The position numbers and the translations under genes are program-made. From the IMG/VR virus record IMGVR_UViG_3300009107_000005, positions 1-38,353 of that record: a stretch of 38,353 nt of DNA. One strand, given 5' to 3'. The DNA comes from a virus. Shown here in pieces: positions 10,001 to 17,817 of this stretch. Position 1 is the first letter of the stretch. Each line of letters begins with the position of its first letter. The notes beneath the pieces are model-generated. The model worked only from the letters and a program-made list of their open reading frames with translations, was not told where the DNA came from and searched no databases.

Positions 10001-11294
10001 CATCAAAAACCACAGTTGTAAAATTACCAATAATATCTTCGTTAATTGAAAAAGTAAACGTATGTGCAATATTACTTACATCACCAGATACTCCTGTACC
10101 ACTAGTAGCAAAATTATTAACAGTTAATACGGCTGTATTCACATAACCATCACCACCATCAAAAATTGTAAAACCTGTAATTGCACCGGTTCCAATTTGA
10201 GATACCCTGGCGGCGGCATCTTGTCCACCTCCTCCAGTAATTGTAATAGTATCACTAATTTTATAGTTCGTACCTGCACTCACAATATTGATATTTGTTA
10301 TTACACCTTGTGCAGTTCCGCTTCCTGTTGTTTCTTCAAATTCAGATGACGTAATATTTTCACCTACAACAAACGTACCAACAATATTGGTTAAGAATAA
10401 TTCTGTTACAGTTAATGCTCCAGACTGAAAATTTTCTACTCTATCGACTGTAGCAGTTGCAGAAGATGATTGACCTGTAATAATCCTAGATTCAAATTTA
10501 TCATTAGTATCACTTGTAATAATCCTAAGTGTTTTCTCTCTTCTAAAATCACCGAATGAGGGTTTTAATAAATCAATTTTTGGTCTATAAACCTCAAGAT
10601 CTTGTACGTTAAAAAAAGATTTAAAAAATAAATCAAAGGAATATACAGTACCTTTTGATCTATACAGATTAAAAATTCGTTTGAAAAAATCTCTCTTCTC
10701 TGTTAAAATATTTGTATCGGATGTTGTTGCAAATTCTTTTCGAAATAACTCAATTATATTATCACCAACTAAATCTATATCTCTTTCCGATAAAAGACTT
10801 TTAGATGCAAACAATGGATTTTTTGAGAATGATGTAACCGTAGCATTTGTTCTATTATTTTCGCCTATTATTTCCTCATCTCTTATAAACTTATTTCTTT
10901 CCAAACCAGTAACATAAATTTTAGTATTTGATGTTGTCATATCTCGATCAACAATACCAACGGCACCAGATGCTTGTCCTACAATCTTTTCATTTTTTTC
11001 AAATGAACTGAGTATTGATGTATTACTGGTCTCTCGTGTACTTTCAAGCGTAAGAGTTGAACCATCCTCCAGTACTAAATTTGTATTTTCATCTTCTAAC
11101 GTAAGTCTATATTCGTTCTGAATTACATCTGTTATTGTTAGTTCACTAGACTCCATCCATTTGTAATACTCTTTCATAAAGTTTATGAAAGTTGGTGCAT
11201 CTTCTCGAATAAATTCAGGAAATTGTTGTTCTAAGAGAGGAACAATAGAATTTATAATCTTATTATTTTTTTCGTCAGTTAGATATACAGTCAT
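7092..11294 (-). CDS. Large baseplate wedge protein in the gp7 position
   Basis: 1400 residues, placed between gp6 and gp8 exactly where T4 has gp7 (1032 residues). The N-terminus (IVPLLEQQFPEFIRED, FMKEYYKWMESSE) matches the start of the large wedge/structural proteins of marine T4-like phages. The first 240 residues look like the conserved anchoring part (DLFFKSFFNVQDLEVYRPK). The rest is beta-rich and modular: GxGY/GGGG repeats (residues 330-400), an HGLDDGQKVILSGA module (645-713), five LEDGxxxLLE-type repeats, and two GDGS modules (about 1185-1235 and 1265-1318). No catalytic motif is seen. The role is probably wedge arm and anchoring of peripheral fibres. The start ATG overlaps the tail of gp6 by spacing (1 base apart) and has no clear ribosome binding site, which suggests translational coupling. 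Calling it gp7 rests mainly on position. Confidence 0.7.
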   Translation of the reverse strand: MTVYLTDEKNNKIINSIVPLLEQQFPEFIREDAPTFINFMKEYYKWMESSELTITDVIQNEYRLTLEDENTNLVLEDGSTLTLESTRETSNTSILSSFEKNEKIVGQASGAVGIVDRDMTTSNTKIYVTGLERNKFIRDEEIIGENNRTNATVTSFSKNPLFASKSLLSERDIDLVGDNIIELFRKEFATTSDTNILTEKRDFFKRIFNLYRSKGTVYSFDLFFKSFFNVQDLEVYRPKIDLLKPSFGDFRREKTLRIITSDTNDKFESRIITGQSSSATATVDRVENFQSGALTVTELFLTNIVGTFVVGENITSSEFEETTGSGTAQGVITNINIVSAGTNYKISDTITITGGGGQDAAARVSQIGTGAITGFTIFDGGDGYVNTAVLTVNNFATSGTGVSGDVSNIAHTFTFSINEDIIGNFTTVVFDDSNYNLSGQETTIKSTRLVDALGFSALQIGTIANVRAIGLGSGYELSPIITVVQDNVVKFNDPAVGIINLNEDPDEISETNAISGTFKTGERITSNSGNKVGTFLGLVSNTSTLNDPARFRARPVLYTGTFGVGRNDLTINTSNYINSTIPTVYDVQFNAPTTTNGLEDTNTFVFRRGVNASSVTESTNTDTTIEYTSTSMSITGAFQTLQFPITSVTRSSTTATVITPVKHGLDDGQKVILSGASPAGYNGEKTISVTDDTTFTFTISGSPSTPASGTIVYDENVAVKFTLPKGHKDDDRFLFSAIDFTSNEKITGFTTSANATVNTGTAIADGGIRGNNAVIDVAGLAAGSVRDIDLINFGVGFTSAPTLSLALKGGGNALLTANIGAVGEKTGEYLNEDGRPSSIKKLSDSEYYQDYSYSLRSSKQVSEYEETINDLLHPVGSKLFGEFRPAPPTLQMGFDHLLANEDGGILILEDGDNILMEQYLEPSHSINLNKLQTLSAGGTGRTISITGNSDVITSDESLTDEMTLEDDTGVMILETFDNFLLETGFISTDFPENFPEGSKIIIDDEQAFEITYGELLLEKTLSGTLNCSSSNVLSYFVLGNASASFTVGEEVFQGDRDSFILNSDNGTNSANIVSHFLTLETGTKFVYEDNSLSLLESTADPFQPNTGDILLESSNSSVSDILFLEVQNTTSNGTVQEYSTDASNNKILILHSTGANSFSLSSNANGVTSEATANITSFDKNLIIGVDTNFEDDLSINDVITLQGGTEQMQVLSILNSTAIICNTTIGDGSTLKFDNNLVEHLMLETTLRGTTSANGISDGNTTVIGENSFFDEDLLVGDIICLATNTAIKAQVTSIINSTAIVTNTVIGDGSSNVSIDLKVSRNMDLEPSELTVTLSNKYEGTNNFMGLTDSSGSGFIHLEDGVGLLNVLYQTSNSSSGKLQMEELSPFSNVEPKIIVSS

Positions 11295-11295
11295 T

Positions 11296-13128
11296 TTAAG
11301 ATGTAGAGGTTTGCGTGGTTGTTGTCAAACCTGTCCTCACACTTGAAACATCATTCATCGTTATATTAACATTCGATTCTGAAATTAATACAACTTGTTC
11401 TCTTAATGGTTGAACATCTTGATTTAGAGGGTTGACAATAATATCTAAGGTTGATCCCACATATGCCGTTGGATTAAAAAGACTTAAAAGAATTTCACCT
11501 TTATCATAATCAATTGTTCCTTGATTTTTATAAATGATTTTTTTAGCACCATCGACAATTCTGAAAATTCTAATTACACCATCCATATCATCAAATTTAC
11601 ATCCACTTCTGGATATGTTTTCACCGTCTAATATTGTAAATTCAGTTGATGTGATTGCGCCTATATAATCAGCATAAGGATGATAAATAGGATTACTAAA
11701 ACGTATGGTATAATTTAACTTTTGATTTAATGTAGGATTAAAAGATTTTTTTAATTTTAATGAAAGTTCATTACCGACAATAGAATTATTTGTATCATCA
11801 ATAGATCTAGTGAGTTTTGATACTCTTAACTGTTTTGAAAATTCTTGCAATTCATTAGTAGAATAAGACGTTAAAGAATTTAAAACATCTCGTCTAAGAA
11901 CGGACGTAGTTTTATTTGTAAATCGTGAATCATAATTTACTGTTAAAGTCAATATTGGATATATGTAATCTATGTCTACAAACTCAGGTGTTATCGAACC
12001 AACATTATATTTTTTCAAAACATCTCTAATAAAATCTTTGACCGATGTCGTAATTGCCAAACCTGATTTTGGTTTTACACCTATAAACACTTTTCCAAAT
12101 TGAGGAGGATCAGCATTCTCACCTCCATAAACAATAACCGATTCTGCTTGAGGATATTCTCTTGATATTATTCTTTTATAATCGTTTGCCGTAACGGCTC
12201 TATTTTGCACCTCATAATGTTTTGGTGCGTTAAATCTTATATTATCATTTGTCTCTTCATTTGATCCTCCAACAGAAGATGATATAGTTGTAACAGTTGC
12301 TCCTGCATACCCTCCAACAGTAGAGACTGGACTAAAAATTCTTGCTCCATTACCTAAAACACCACTTGTTATATTATATCCTATAATGACAATATTACCT
12401 GTCTTTTCCTTTCTTCCTAATATTCCATCCCCAAATTTTACTTGAAAAGTATCGTCTGCATCTGGCTCTATAAAAAATACGTTTGATGTAGGATTAATAT
12501 CCAATAGATCCGTAGCGAGTGTATAAGAACTTCGAGTAGTGTTTTCATCAGATTCTTGTAACGTTACGGTTATTGAATCTGTATCAATACCAGTATTCGG
12601 TATTTTGTACTTTATTGAATTATCAGATGTATTAGCAGTGTATCTAAATGTCAATGGTTCACCTTGAACCAGTTTTATATTTGGAAGAGTTACTGTTGAA
12701 TTCCCATTTGCTACTGCCGAATAAGATTGATCTGTGACGAATGTAAAAGTAATACCATTAATATCAGATTTAAATCTTGTATTTTTTGCTATGGTTATAT
12801 TTGAAGGATTGTCAGTAGGTGTTACGGATACAGTTACATTTGCATACGAACTTTTTCTAGATTTTGGTAAATACCCTAACATTTTTGACAAAGACATAAT
12901 TGAATTTCTGTTTATTGCAGTATCCAAAAACATCTCATTTGCGACCATATTTAAATAAAAGGCATTTAAATGTGTATTATATGCAAGCACATCAAGAAGA
13001 ATTGAAAATGCAGATCCGGTCGAATCATAATCTGTAAATTCATTTTGAGTCGCCAGATAATTTTTAAAGTTATCTTTGAGTTCATCAAAGTCTAGTCCTG
13101 TTAATTTCAAGTTTGATGGAGATGCCAT
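11296..13128 (-). CDS. 6: Baseplate wedge protein gp6
   Basis: 610 residues against 660 in T4 gp6. gp6 forms the iris-like ring that joins the wedges of the baseplate. Diagnostic N-terminal features are LDFDELKDNFKNYLATQ, the helical stretch with VLAYNTHLNAFYLNMVANEMF, and SLSKMLGYLPKSRKSS, all typical of gp6/baseplate J-like proteins. The middle has the domain with RAVTANDYKRIISREYPQAE, the usual baseplate-J core sequence. An AAGGA ribosome binding site lies 7 bases before the ATG. It starts 3 bases after the gp25 stop, preserving the gp25-gp6 pairing found in contractile phages and in type VI secretion (TssE/TssF). Confidence 0.92.
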   Translation of the reverse strand: MASPSNLKLTGLDFDELKDNFKNYLATQNEFTDYDSTGSAFSILLDVLAYNTHLNAFYLNMVANEMFLDTAINRNSIMSLSKMLGYLPKSRKSSYANVTVSVTPTDNPSNITIAKNTRFKSDINGITFTFVTDQSYSAVANGNSTVTLPNIKLVQGEPLTFRYTANTSDNSIKYKIPNTGIDTDSITVTLQESDENTTRSSYTLATDLLDINPTSNVFFIEPDADDTFQVKFGDGILGRKEKTGNIVIIGYNITSGVLGNGARIFSPVSTVGGYAGATVTTISSSVGGSNEETNDNIRFNAPKHYEVQNRAVTANDYKRIISREYPQAESVIVYGGENADPPQFGKVFIGVKPKSGLAITTSVKDFIRDVLKKYNVGSITPEFVDIDYIYPILTLTVNYDSRFTNKTTSVLRRDVLNSLTSYSTNELQEFSKQLRVSKLTRSIDDTNNSIVGNELSLKLKKSFNPTLNQKLNYTIRFSNPIYHPYADYIGAITSTEFTILDGENISRSGCKFDDMDGVIRIFRIVDGAKKIIYKNQGTIDYDKGEILLSLFNPTAYVGSTLDIIVNPLNQDVQPLREQVVLISESNVNITMNDVSSVRTGLTTTTQTSTS

Positions 13129-13131
13129 AAA

Positions 13132-13617
13132 TTATCCTTGATTCGTTTCTAAAAAAGTCGTAAAAGTTACTGGGCTATCACTTCCTTTTATAGCAAAAAC
13201 AATTGTTACATCATAACCTAATCCATCTCTGACAGACTTTACATCAACATTTTTAACTATTGCTCTTTTTTCATGTATTTTAATAGTTTCTGTAATAAGT
13301 TCTTTTATTCTTATTTCCGTAATTCGATTCGATGGTTCAAACAATAGTTTTGTCAGATCACATCCAACATCCGGTCTCAAATATCTTTCAAATCTATTTG
13401 TTCGAATTAGATTTTTGACACACTGCTTTACTGCATTGTCTCCTCGCAAAATTGCTATATCATTCGTATTTGGGTTTTTGTTAAATTTTACACCAAAGTC
13501 TACGTATTGTGTCGCTTTTAATCTTTTATCTAAATAATCTTTTGCTACATCATCAAAAGAGTTGTACTTATCACTCTGAGAAATGTAGTATTGTCTTGTT
13601 GTATCTGCGGTAGCCAT
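13132..13617 (-). CDS. 25: Baseplate wedge protein gp25 (GPW/gp25 family)
   Basis: 161 residues (T4 gp25: 132). This small lysozyme-like-fold protein sits next to the sheath initiator at the inner wedge and works with gp6 and gp53; TssE is its type VI secretion homologue. The conserved core is visible: FNKNPNTNDIAILRGDNAVK, NLIRTNRFERYLRPDVGC, LLFEPSN, then IKELITETIKIHEKRA and a beta hairpin VKNVDVKSV...GYDVTIVFAI. The first 40 residues are an added N-terminal extension. The start at 13617 has no Shine-Dalgarno; instead the late-promoter-like 15-mer lies at 13615-13629, overlapping the stop of the upstream gene. Confidence 0.93.
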   Translation of the reverse strand: MATADTTRQYYISQSDKYNSFDDVAKDYLDKRLKATQYVDFGVKFNKNPNTNDIAILRGDNAVKQCVKNLIRTNRFERYLRPDVGCDLTKLLFEPSNRITEIRIKELITETIKIHEKRAIVKNVDVKSVRDGLGYDVTIVFAIKGSDSPVTFTTFLETNQG

Positions 13618-13629
13618 ATTATTATTTAT
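13615..13629 (-). promoter_or_regulatory. Late-promoter-like 15-mer at the gp25 start
   Basis: The same 15 bases as at gp8, preceded by A (box AATAAATA), ending in the gp25 ATG and overlapping the previous stop codon. The box ends 5 bases before the A of ATG. Confidence 0.55.
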
Positions 13630-13904
13630 TAAGAAAGTGTGCCAGTTCCTGTGCCTGTAACGGTTGCAGGAGCAGTTATTGGACCTGGAACAGGAGGAGC
13701 AGGCGGAGCAAGTACACTTGCATTAACACCTCCACTAGCAACTCCTGTAACAGTTGTTGAAACAGTTGCTTGAATTAAATAATTATAAATTGCTTGTGCT
13801 AAAGCATTACACAATGTTGTTTGTGATGCGGGAGAAGGATCTGCTTGTGATGCTTTAAATGCATTCTCAATTTCAGTCGCTAATGTCGCTTTATTTAGTG
13901 CCAT
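13629..13904 (-). CDS. Small virion-type protein, tandem paralogue B
   Basis: 91 residues from the ATG at 13904. I chose this start because it overlaps the stop of the preceding gene as TAATG and because the product then aligns end to end with its upstream paralogue. A longer frame starting at 13982 is out-of-family sequence. Architecture: a helical N-terminal half (ATLATEIENAFKASQADPSP, then LAQAIYNYLIQ), a strand TVSTTVTGVASGGV, a proline-rich linker (APPAPPVPGP) and a terminal VTGTGTGTLS. Small proteins of this helix plus TVTxxVxG plus GTGT(L/I)S form are common beside baseplate genes in T4-like marine phages. The function is unknown to me; a central spike-tip or hub accessory role is only a guess from location. 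Confidence 0.75.
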   Translation of the reverse strand: MALNKATLATEIENAFKASQADPSPASQTTLCNALAQAIYNYLIQATVSTTVTGVASGGVNASVLAPPAPPVPGPITAPATVTGTGTGTLS

Positions 13905-14161
13905 TAACTTAATCCTGTCCCTGGTGCTCCTGTTCCAGTTCCTGTGACAGTTGCACCTGCTACTGGTCCAGTTGGAGTACACACTCCACCAACCGCAGTG
14001 CCAGTTACAGTTGTTGTTACAGTTGCAGTTTTGACAAATGTATCAATTGCCGTAGCCATGTCCTGTGCTAATTTTGTTTGTGATGCAGGACTTGGATCTG
14101 ATTGTGATGTTTTCAGGGCGGCTTCAAGTTGGCTCGCTAATGTTGCTGGTACTAATGCCAT
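13904..14161 (-). CDS. Small virion-type protein, tandem paralogue A
   Basis: 85 residues with a strong ribosome binding site (AAGGAG, 6 bases before ATG). N-terminal helices (ATLASQLEAALKTSQSDPSP, then LAQDMATAIDTFVKTA), a strand TVTTTVTGTAVGGV, CTPTGP, and a terminal VTGTGTGAPGTGLS. It shares with the next gene the SQ(S/A)DPSPASQT segment and the GTGTG tail, so the pair is a tandem duplication followed by divergence; the other copy has gained a proline-rich linker and lost the Cys of CTPTGP. It sits between the 1215-residue Ig-like protein and the gp25-gp6 wedge pair. Function not recognised. Confidence 0.75.
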   Translation of the reverse strand: MALVPATLASQLEAALKTSQSDPSPASQTKLAQDMATAIDTFVKTATVTTTVTGTAVGGVCTPTGPVAGATVTGTGTGAPGTGLS

Positions 14162-14169
14162 TATTCTCC

Positions 14170-17100
14170 TTATGATGCAGTCGTAAAAGAACCAAATTCT
14201 TGTGCAGTAGATATAGCACGTCCACCATCATTTGAACCTCCAGAATTTGCTTTAACGTAATAACGTGTTCCTGCACTTAATGCGGATGATGGAGTTGCTA
14301 TAATTTGATTTCCAAATCTTCCTGATTTCGATAGTGTAACCGTAATTGGGGATGCAAAATTCGAATTATTATCTATCAAAATTTCAGCACCAGCACTAGA
14401 AGCAAAGGCCGATATATTCACCGCTTCACTATAATGAAAAATTATTGGACTATTTACTGATGCAGAACTTGTTTTACTATTATTATTTTCTGTGCCTAAA
14501 ATTACTTCTGTCCCATCTGTGTTAAATACTGTTGCATTTATACCTTTAAAATCAGGCGATATTCCTGTTCCTATTCTTGCACTTGAAGACGTATATTCCG
14601 AGGCAGTGTTTTTTGCGCCTTTTGTTTTTGCATCTCTCGTAACTTTTACATAGTAATAATCATTTTGTGATAGTCTTAAACTTGTATTGGCAAGAATTAC
14701 TGGTTTGAATTCGTACTTTGATCCATTCTCAGTAATTGTTGGATTTGGCAACAATGGTATACAATTTGTAAAACTGCTATCTTTTGATAATATAACGGTA
14801 TCTGATGAATTAACTTGATTATCAGTTGAATTTACGATAATAGTATCAGTATTCATAGTTTGACTAAATTTTATTATAACATTCGAATCATGATCAATAC
14901 CTGTTCTGCTTGATGATAATTCCAATAATGTATCAGAAGTATTTCTCATAAACGATGTTACACTCAAGGCAGTGGATTGAGTAGAAAATCCAGTATTAGT
15001 TATTGCCGTCATCGTGCCTTTAACACCTGATGTAACACCTGTCAAAATACCGTCAGTAGTGTCAAATGCGATTGAAGTATTCGAATGTCTAATTCTTAAA
15101 CTTGGATCACTAAAATTTAAAACCACACCAGAGGCGGCTGGCGTTATGGATGCACTTGATGTAGTTATTGTTTCGCCAGATGAGAGTCCCACTAATACTT
15201 CACCTGGTAGAAACTCTTTGACTGTTTCATCTTCGCTTGCTATCTCAGTGTATTCTATCGATGTAAGAGTTCCACTACCAGGAGTATGAGTCCTTAATAT
15301 ACCTTTTGCCAGAGATGTTGTTCCTAATAAAGTTTCATTTAAAGTTACGGCTCCACTATTTGCTCCCACACTTGCGGTTCTTGTTCCAATAACTGTTTCT
15401 CCTGTTGTAAATGATCCAGATACACTTCCAACAGTTAAAGTTTTTGAAGAAGAAACATTATCCTTTACTAGAAAATTTTGATTTGGTGATTCATCTGCAA
15501 CACCTTTTGTAACTTTTACTACATATGCTACATTTGACGAAACATTATCTACAGGACTAAATGTGAATGTATCATTTCTTTCGTTTGTTGTTGAAACGGC
15601 TGGTTGAGCATCCATTTGAATGACTGTGTTAAAATCATCAGCCGAAATTTGTATTGTACCAAAAGGATCTGTATTAGTAGAATTGACATTAACCGTTTCA
15701 ACGTTCATAGATTCATTAAATTGCACAACAAAGTTATCTGTAAAATTCACTGCTACACCAGTAGGTGATGCAGAAATTTCTTCAACATTTGAACTTTCTA
15801 GCACATTTGATCCTAAACTTATTTTTTCTATTATTGGAGGTATGCTATCGACAAAAACAAGTTCTTTACCAGTTAATGGATCATAACTTTTTATACCAGT
15901 CGAAAAAGTGTCAGCGGTGATGTAATTTACATCTGTATTTGTATCACCAAGATCTCTAACATTTGTTGTGACTTTCACTTTATATGACTTACTACGTAAT
16001 AGTGTTTCTGGAACTATTGTAAATAAAGAATTTCCTGTATTTGCTGATATAGATTTGCAATTCACTAAACCAGTTGATGTAGCAAAATTATCATCTGACA
16101 ATTGAATAGTGGCTGCCGTTTTGTCATAACCAGTAGTTGAAGAAGTGCCATTCGCATAAATGAAATGTGAAGCATTTGCCACACATATCGTACTTGTATT
16201 CATAGATTGACTAAAACGAACCTGAAAAGCAGTTGCTTGTAATGCAGGAGTATCGCCTGTCTTTAAATTAATTTTGCCTGTTAAAGGAGTTGCAGGCGAT
16301 CTCGGTTCATTTGCAACTTCATATGTAAATCTAAAAGAATCGATAACAGTTTGTACAGTTGCAGAAATATTATAATCAGTTTCATTACAACCCTCTATTT
16401 TTATTGAGTCACCTATGTTTAACGCATGAATTGAATTCGTAAAAACTGTTGCGGTCGTACCGCTCCTTGTAATTTCAATTACTTCTAAATGTCTTGTTAT
16501 CGCATCATTCGCATTTGGCACAAAATCTGTTACCGTAGGTGCAGATGTGTTAAATGGGTGTGTGTTATGAGTAGGATTTGTGTTTGCACTCACAAACATA
16601 GTGATTGTGCCTTGCTTTAAAATAATATTATTTGCGAAATTATCAGTTGATTTAATAATATTTGATTCTGAACCAGTCACTGGAACATAACTTAGTTGAT
16701 TATTTGTGTCATCAAATCTTATACTCTTCGCAAAATTTTTAGTAGTGGTCGTTGGTAAAAATTGTTGTATTTCTTTATTTAATTCTATATCAACAAAATT
16801 TTTTCTTGGGTTTGAGGTTGCTTTTATTTGTATATTGTTTGTTCTTTCTGTAGAAACAATCTCATCATCAGCAGAAAAATCAACGTAAAAATTTATTCTA
16901 CCAGCAATACCATGTAAATTATTGACACCATCTAATGTTATAGTAGTTGTTCCTACGCTTGATATTGAGTAAGTTCTTTTTGATAATCCACTACCACTCA
17001 CTATATCATATATTGTAATTTTATTATCAGCAAATAATCCGTGAGCAGATGGTGTTGTTATTACGCATGGACTGGCGGCGGTAAATGCAACATTTATGAA

Positions 17101-17817
17101 GTAACAAACTGGATTTAGATTATAGGTTAATATTGAAACCTCATCGTGTTCAAAAACAGTTGCTACTGGTAGATTTCTTCCAGATTTTTTAACAACTTCA
17201 TCTTTTTCAAACTTTAATTCATTATCCGAGGGTAAATTAATGATGTGACCATTAAAAGGTCTAGAACTTAAAATTACACTTCTAGTATTGTCCGTGACAA
17301 AACCTGTACCAACGGTAAACGAGGTTTCGCTACCATCGTTGTCTTGAACATCTTTAGTCACATTAAAAATGTATGTAGAATTACTGGCTAAATTAACTAC
17401 TGGTTCAAAAGAAAATGTAGCGTTTGCATTTGATATAACTGGTTGTGATAACATTTCTACTTCAATAGTAGCATCTTGATCTTTTATCAACGTACCAGGA
17501 GAAGAAGATATAACAAAAGGAGGGCTACTCGTACCTTTTTTTAATCTTAAATTTAAAGAATCGGCATCAGAACCAAGTCCTGGATCACCAACACAAGATA
17601 ACTGCACAGAACCTCTTTTACCTCTTTCGCTTACATCTATGTCTGTATTATTTGTATGAAGAGATATTGTTTCAGAATCCATTAGATCATCAAAAGTAAG
17701 TATAAATGATTTCTCTATAGGTACAAAGATAGTATTATTTGAGAAATTATTTTGATTGATTTCATCAACATCAAAATCACTTGCAGTTGAATCAATTTGT
17801 TCTCTATTAAATGCCAT
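14170..17817 (-). CDS. Large Ig-like (SbsA/Big_5-type) baseplate or tail adhesin
   Basis: 1215 residues. At least five repeats follow the pattern of SbsA-type Ig-like domains: a strand with F(S/N)(Q/E)(S/T)MN, then a long loop, ending in a Y(Y)(V/K)VKVT-x-(D/G)V strand. Clear copies begin near ILTFDDLMDSETI (residue 40), VRFSQSMNTSTI (530), VVQFNESMNVETV (690), IIKFSQTMNTDTI (980) and IIFHYSEAVNISA (1130). Between them lie two HGL-type beta modules (about 239-312 and 446-515) and GxxSGxxxG segments (about 800-900). No signal peptide or membrane segment. Such domains usually serve as surface-exposed scaffolding or carbohydrate contact, so an outward-facing tail part is inferred. It overlaps the preceding gene by one base (TAATG). 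Confidence 0.7.
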   Translation of the reverse strand: MAFNREQIDSTASDFDVDEINQNNFSNNTIFVPIEKSFILTFDDLMDSETISLHTNNTDIDVSERGKRGSVQLSCVGDPGLGSDADSLNLRLKKGTSSPPFVISSSPGTLIKDQDATIEVEMLSQPVISNANATFSFEPVVNLASNSTYIFNVTKDVQDNDGSETSFTVGTGFVTDNTRSVILSSRPFNGHIINLPSDNELKFEKDEVVKKSGRNLPVATVFEHDEVSILTYNLNPVCYFINVAFTAASPCVITTPSAHGLFADNKITIYDIVSGSGLSKRTYSISSVGTTTITLDGVNNLHGIAGRINFYVDFSADDEIVSTERTNNIQIKATSNPRKNFVDIELNKEIQQFLPTTTTKNFAKSIRFDDTNNQLSYVPVTGSESNIIKSTDNFANNIILKQGTITMFVSANTNPTHNTHPFNTSAPTVTDFVPNANDAITRHLEVIEITRSGTTATVFTNSIHALNIGDSIKIEGCNETDYNISATVQTVIDSFRFTYEVANEPRSPATPLTGKINLKTGDTPALQATAFQVRFSQSMNTSTICVANASHFIYANGTSSTTGYDKTAATIQLSDDNFATSTGLVNCKSISANTGNSLFTIVPETLLRSKSYKVKVTTNVRDLGDTNTDVNYITADTFSTGIKSYDPLTGKELVFVDSIPPIIEKISLGSNVLESSNVEEISASPTGVAVNFTDNFVVQFNESMNVETVNVNSTNTDPFGTIQISADDFNTVIQMDAQPAVSTTNERNDTFTFSPVDNVSSNVAYVVKVTKGVADESPNQNFLVKDNVSSSKTLTVGSVSGSFTTGETVIGTRTASVGANSGAVTLNETLLGTTSLAKGILRTHTPGSGTLTSIEYTEIASEDETVKEFLPGEVLVGLSSGETITTSSASITPAASGVVLNFSDPSLRIRHSNTSIAFDTTDGILTGVTSGVKGTMTAITNTGFSTQSTALSVTSFMRNTSDTLLELSSSRTGIDHDSNVIIKFSQTMNTDTIIVNSTDNQVNSSDTVILSKDSSFTNCIPLLPNPTITENGSKYEFKPVILANTSLRLSQNDYYYVKVTRDAKTKGAKNTASEYTSSSARIGTGISPDFKGINATVFNTDGTEVILGTENNNSKTSSASVNSPIIFHYSEAVNISAFASSAGAEILIDNNSNFASPITVTLSKSGRFGNQIIATPSSALSAGTRYYVKANSGGSNDGGRAISTAQEFGSFTTAS

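Noticed and set aside
13905-13982. Upstream extension of the 91-residue paralogue to 13982
   Set aside because: The extra 26 residues are out of family and the ATG at 13904 overlaps the previous stop as TAATG and aligns with the paralogue start.
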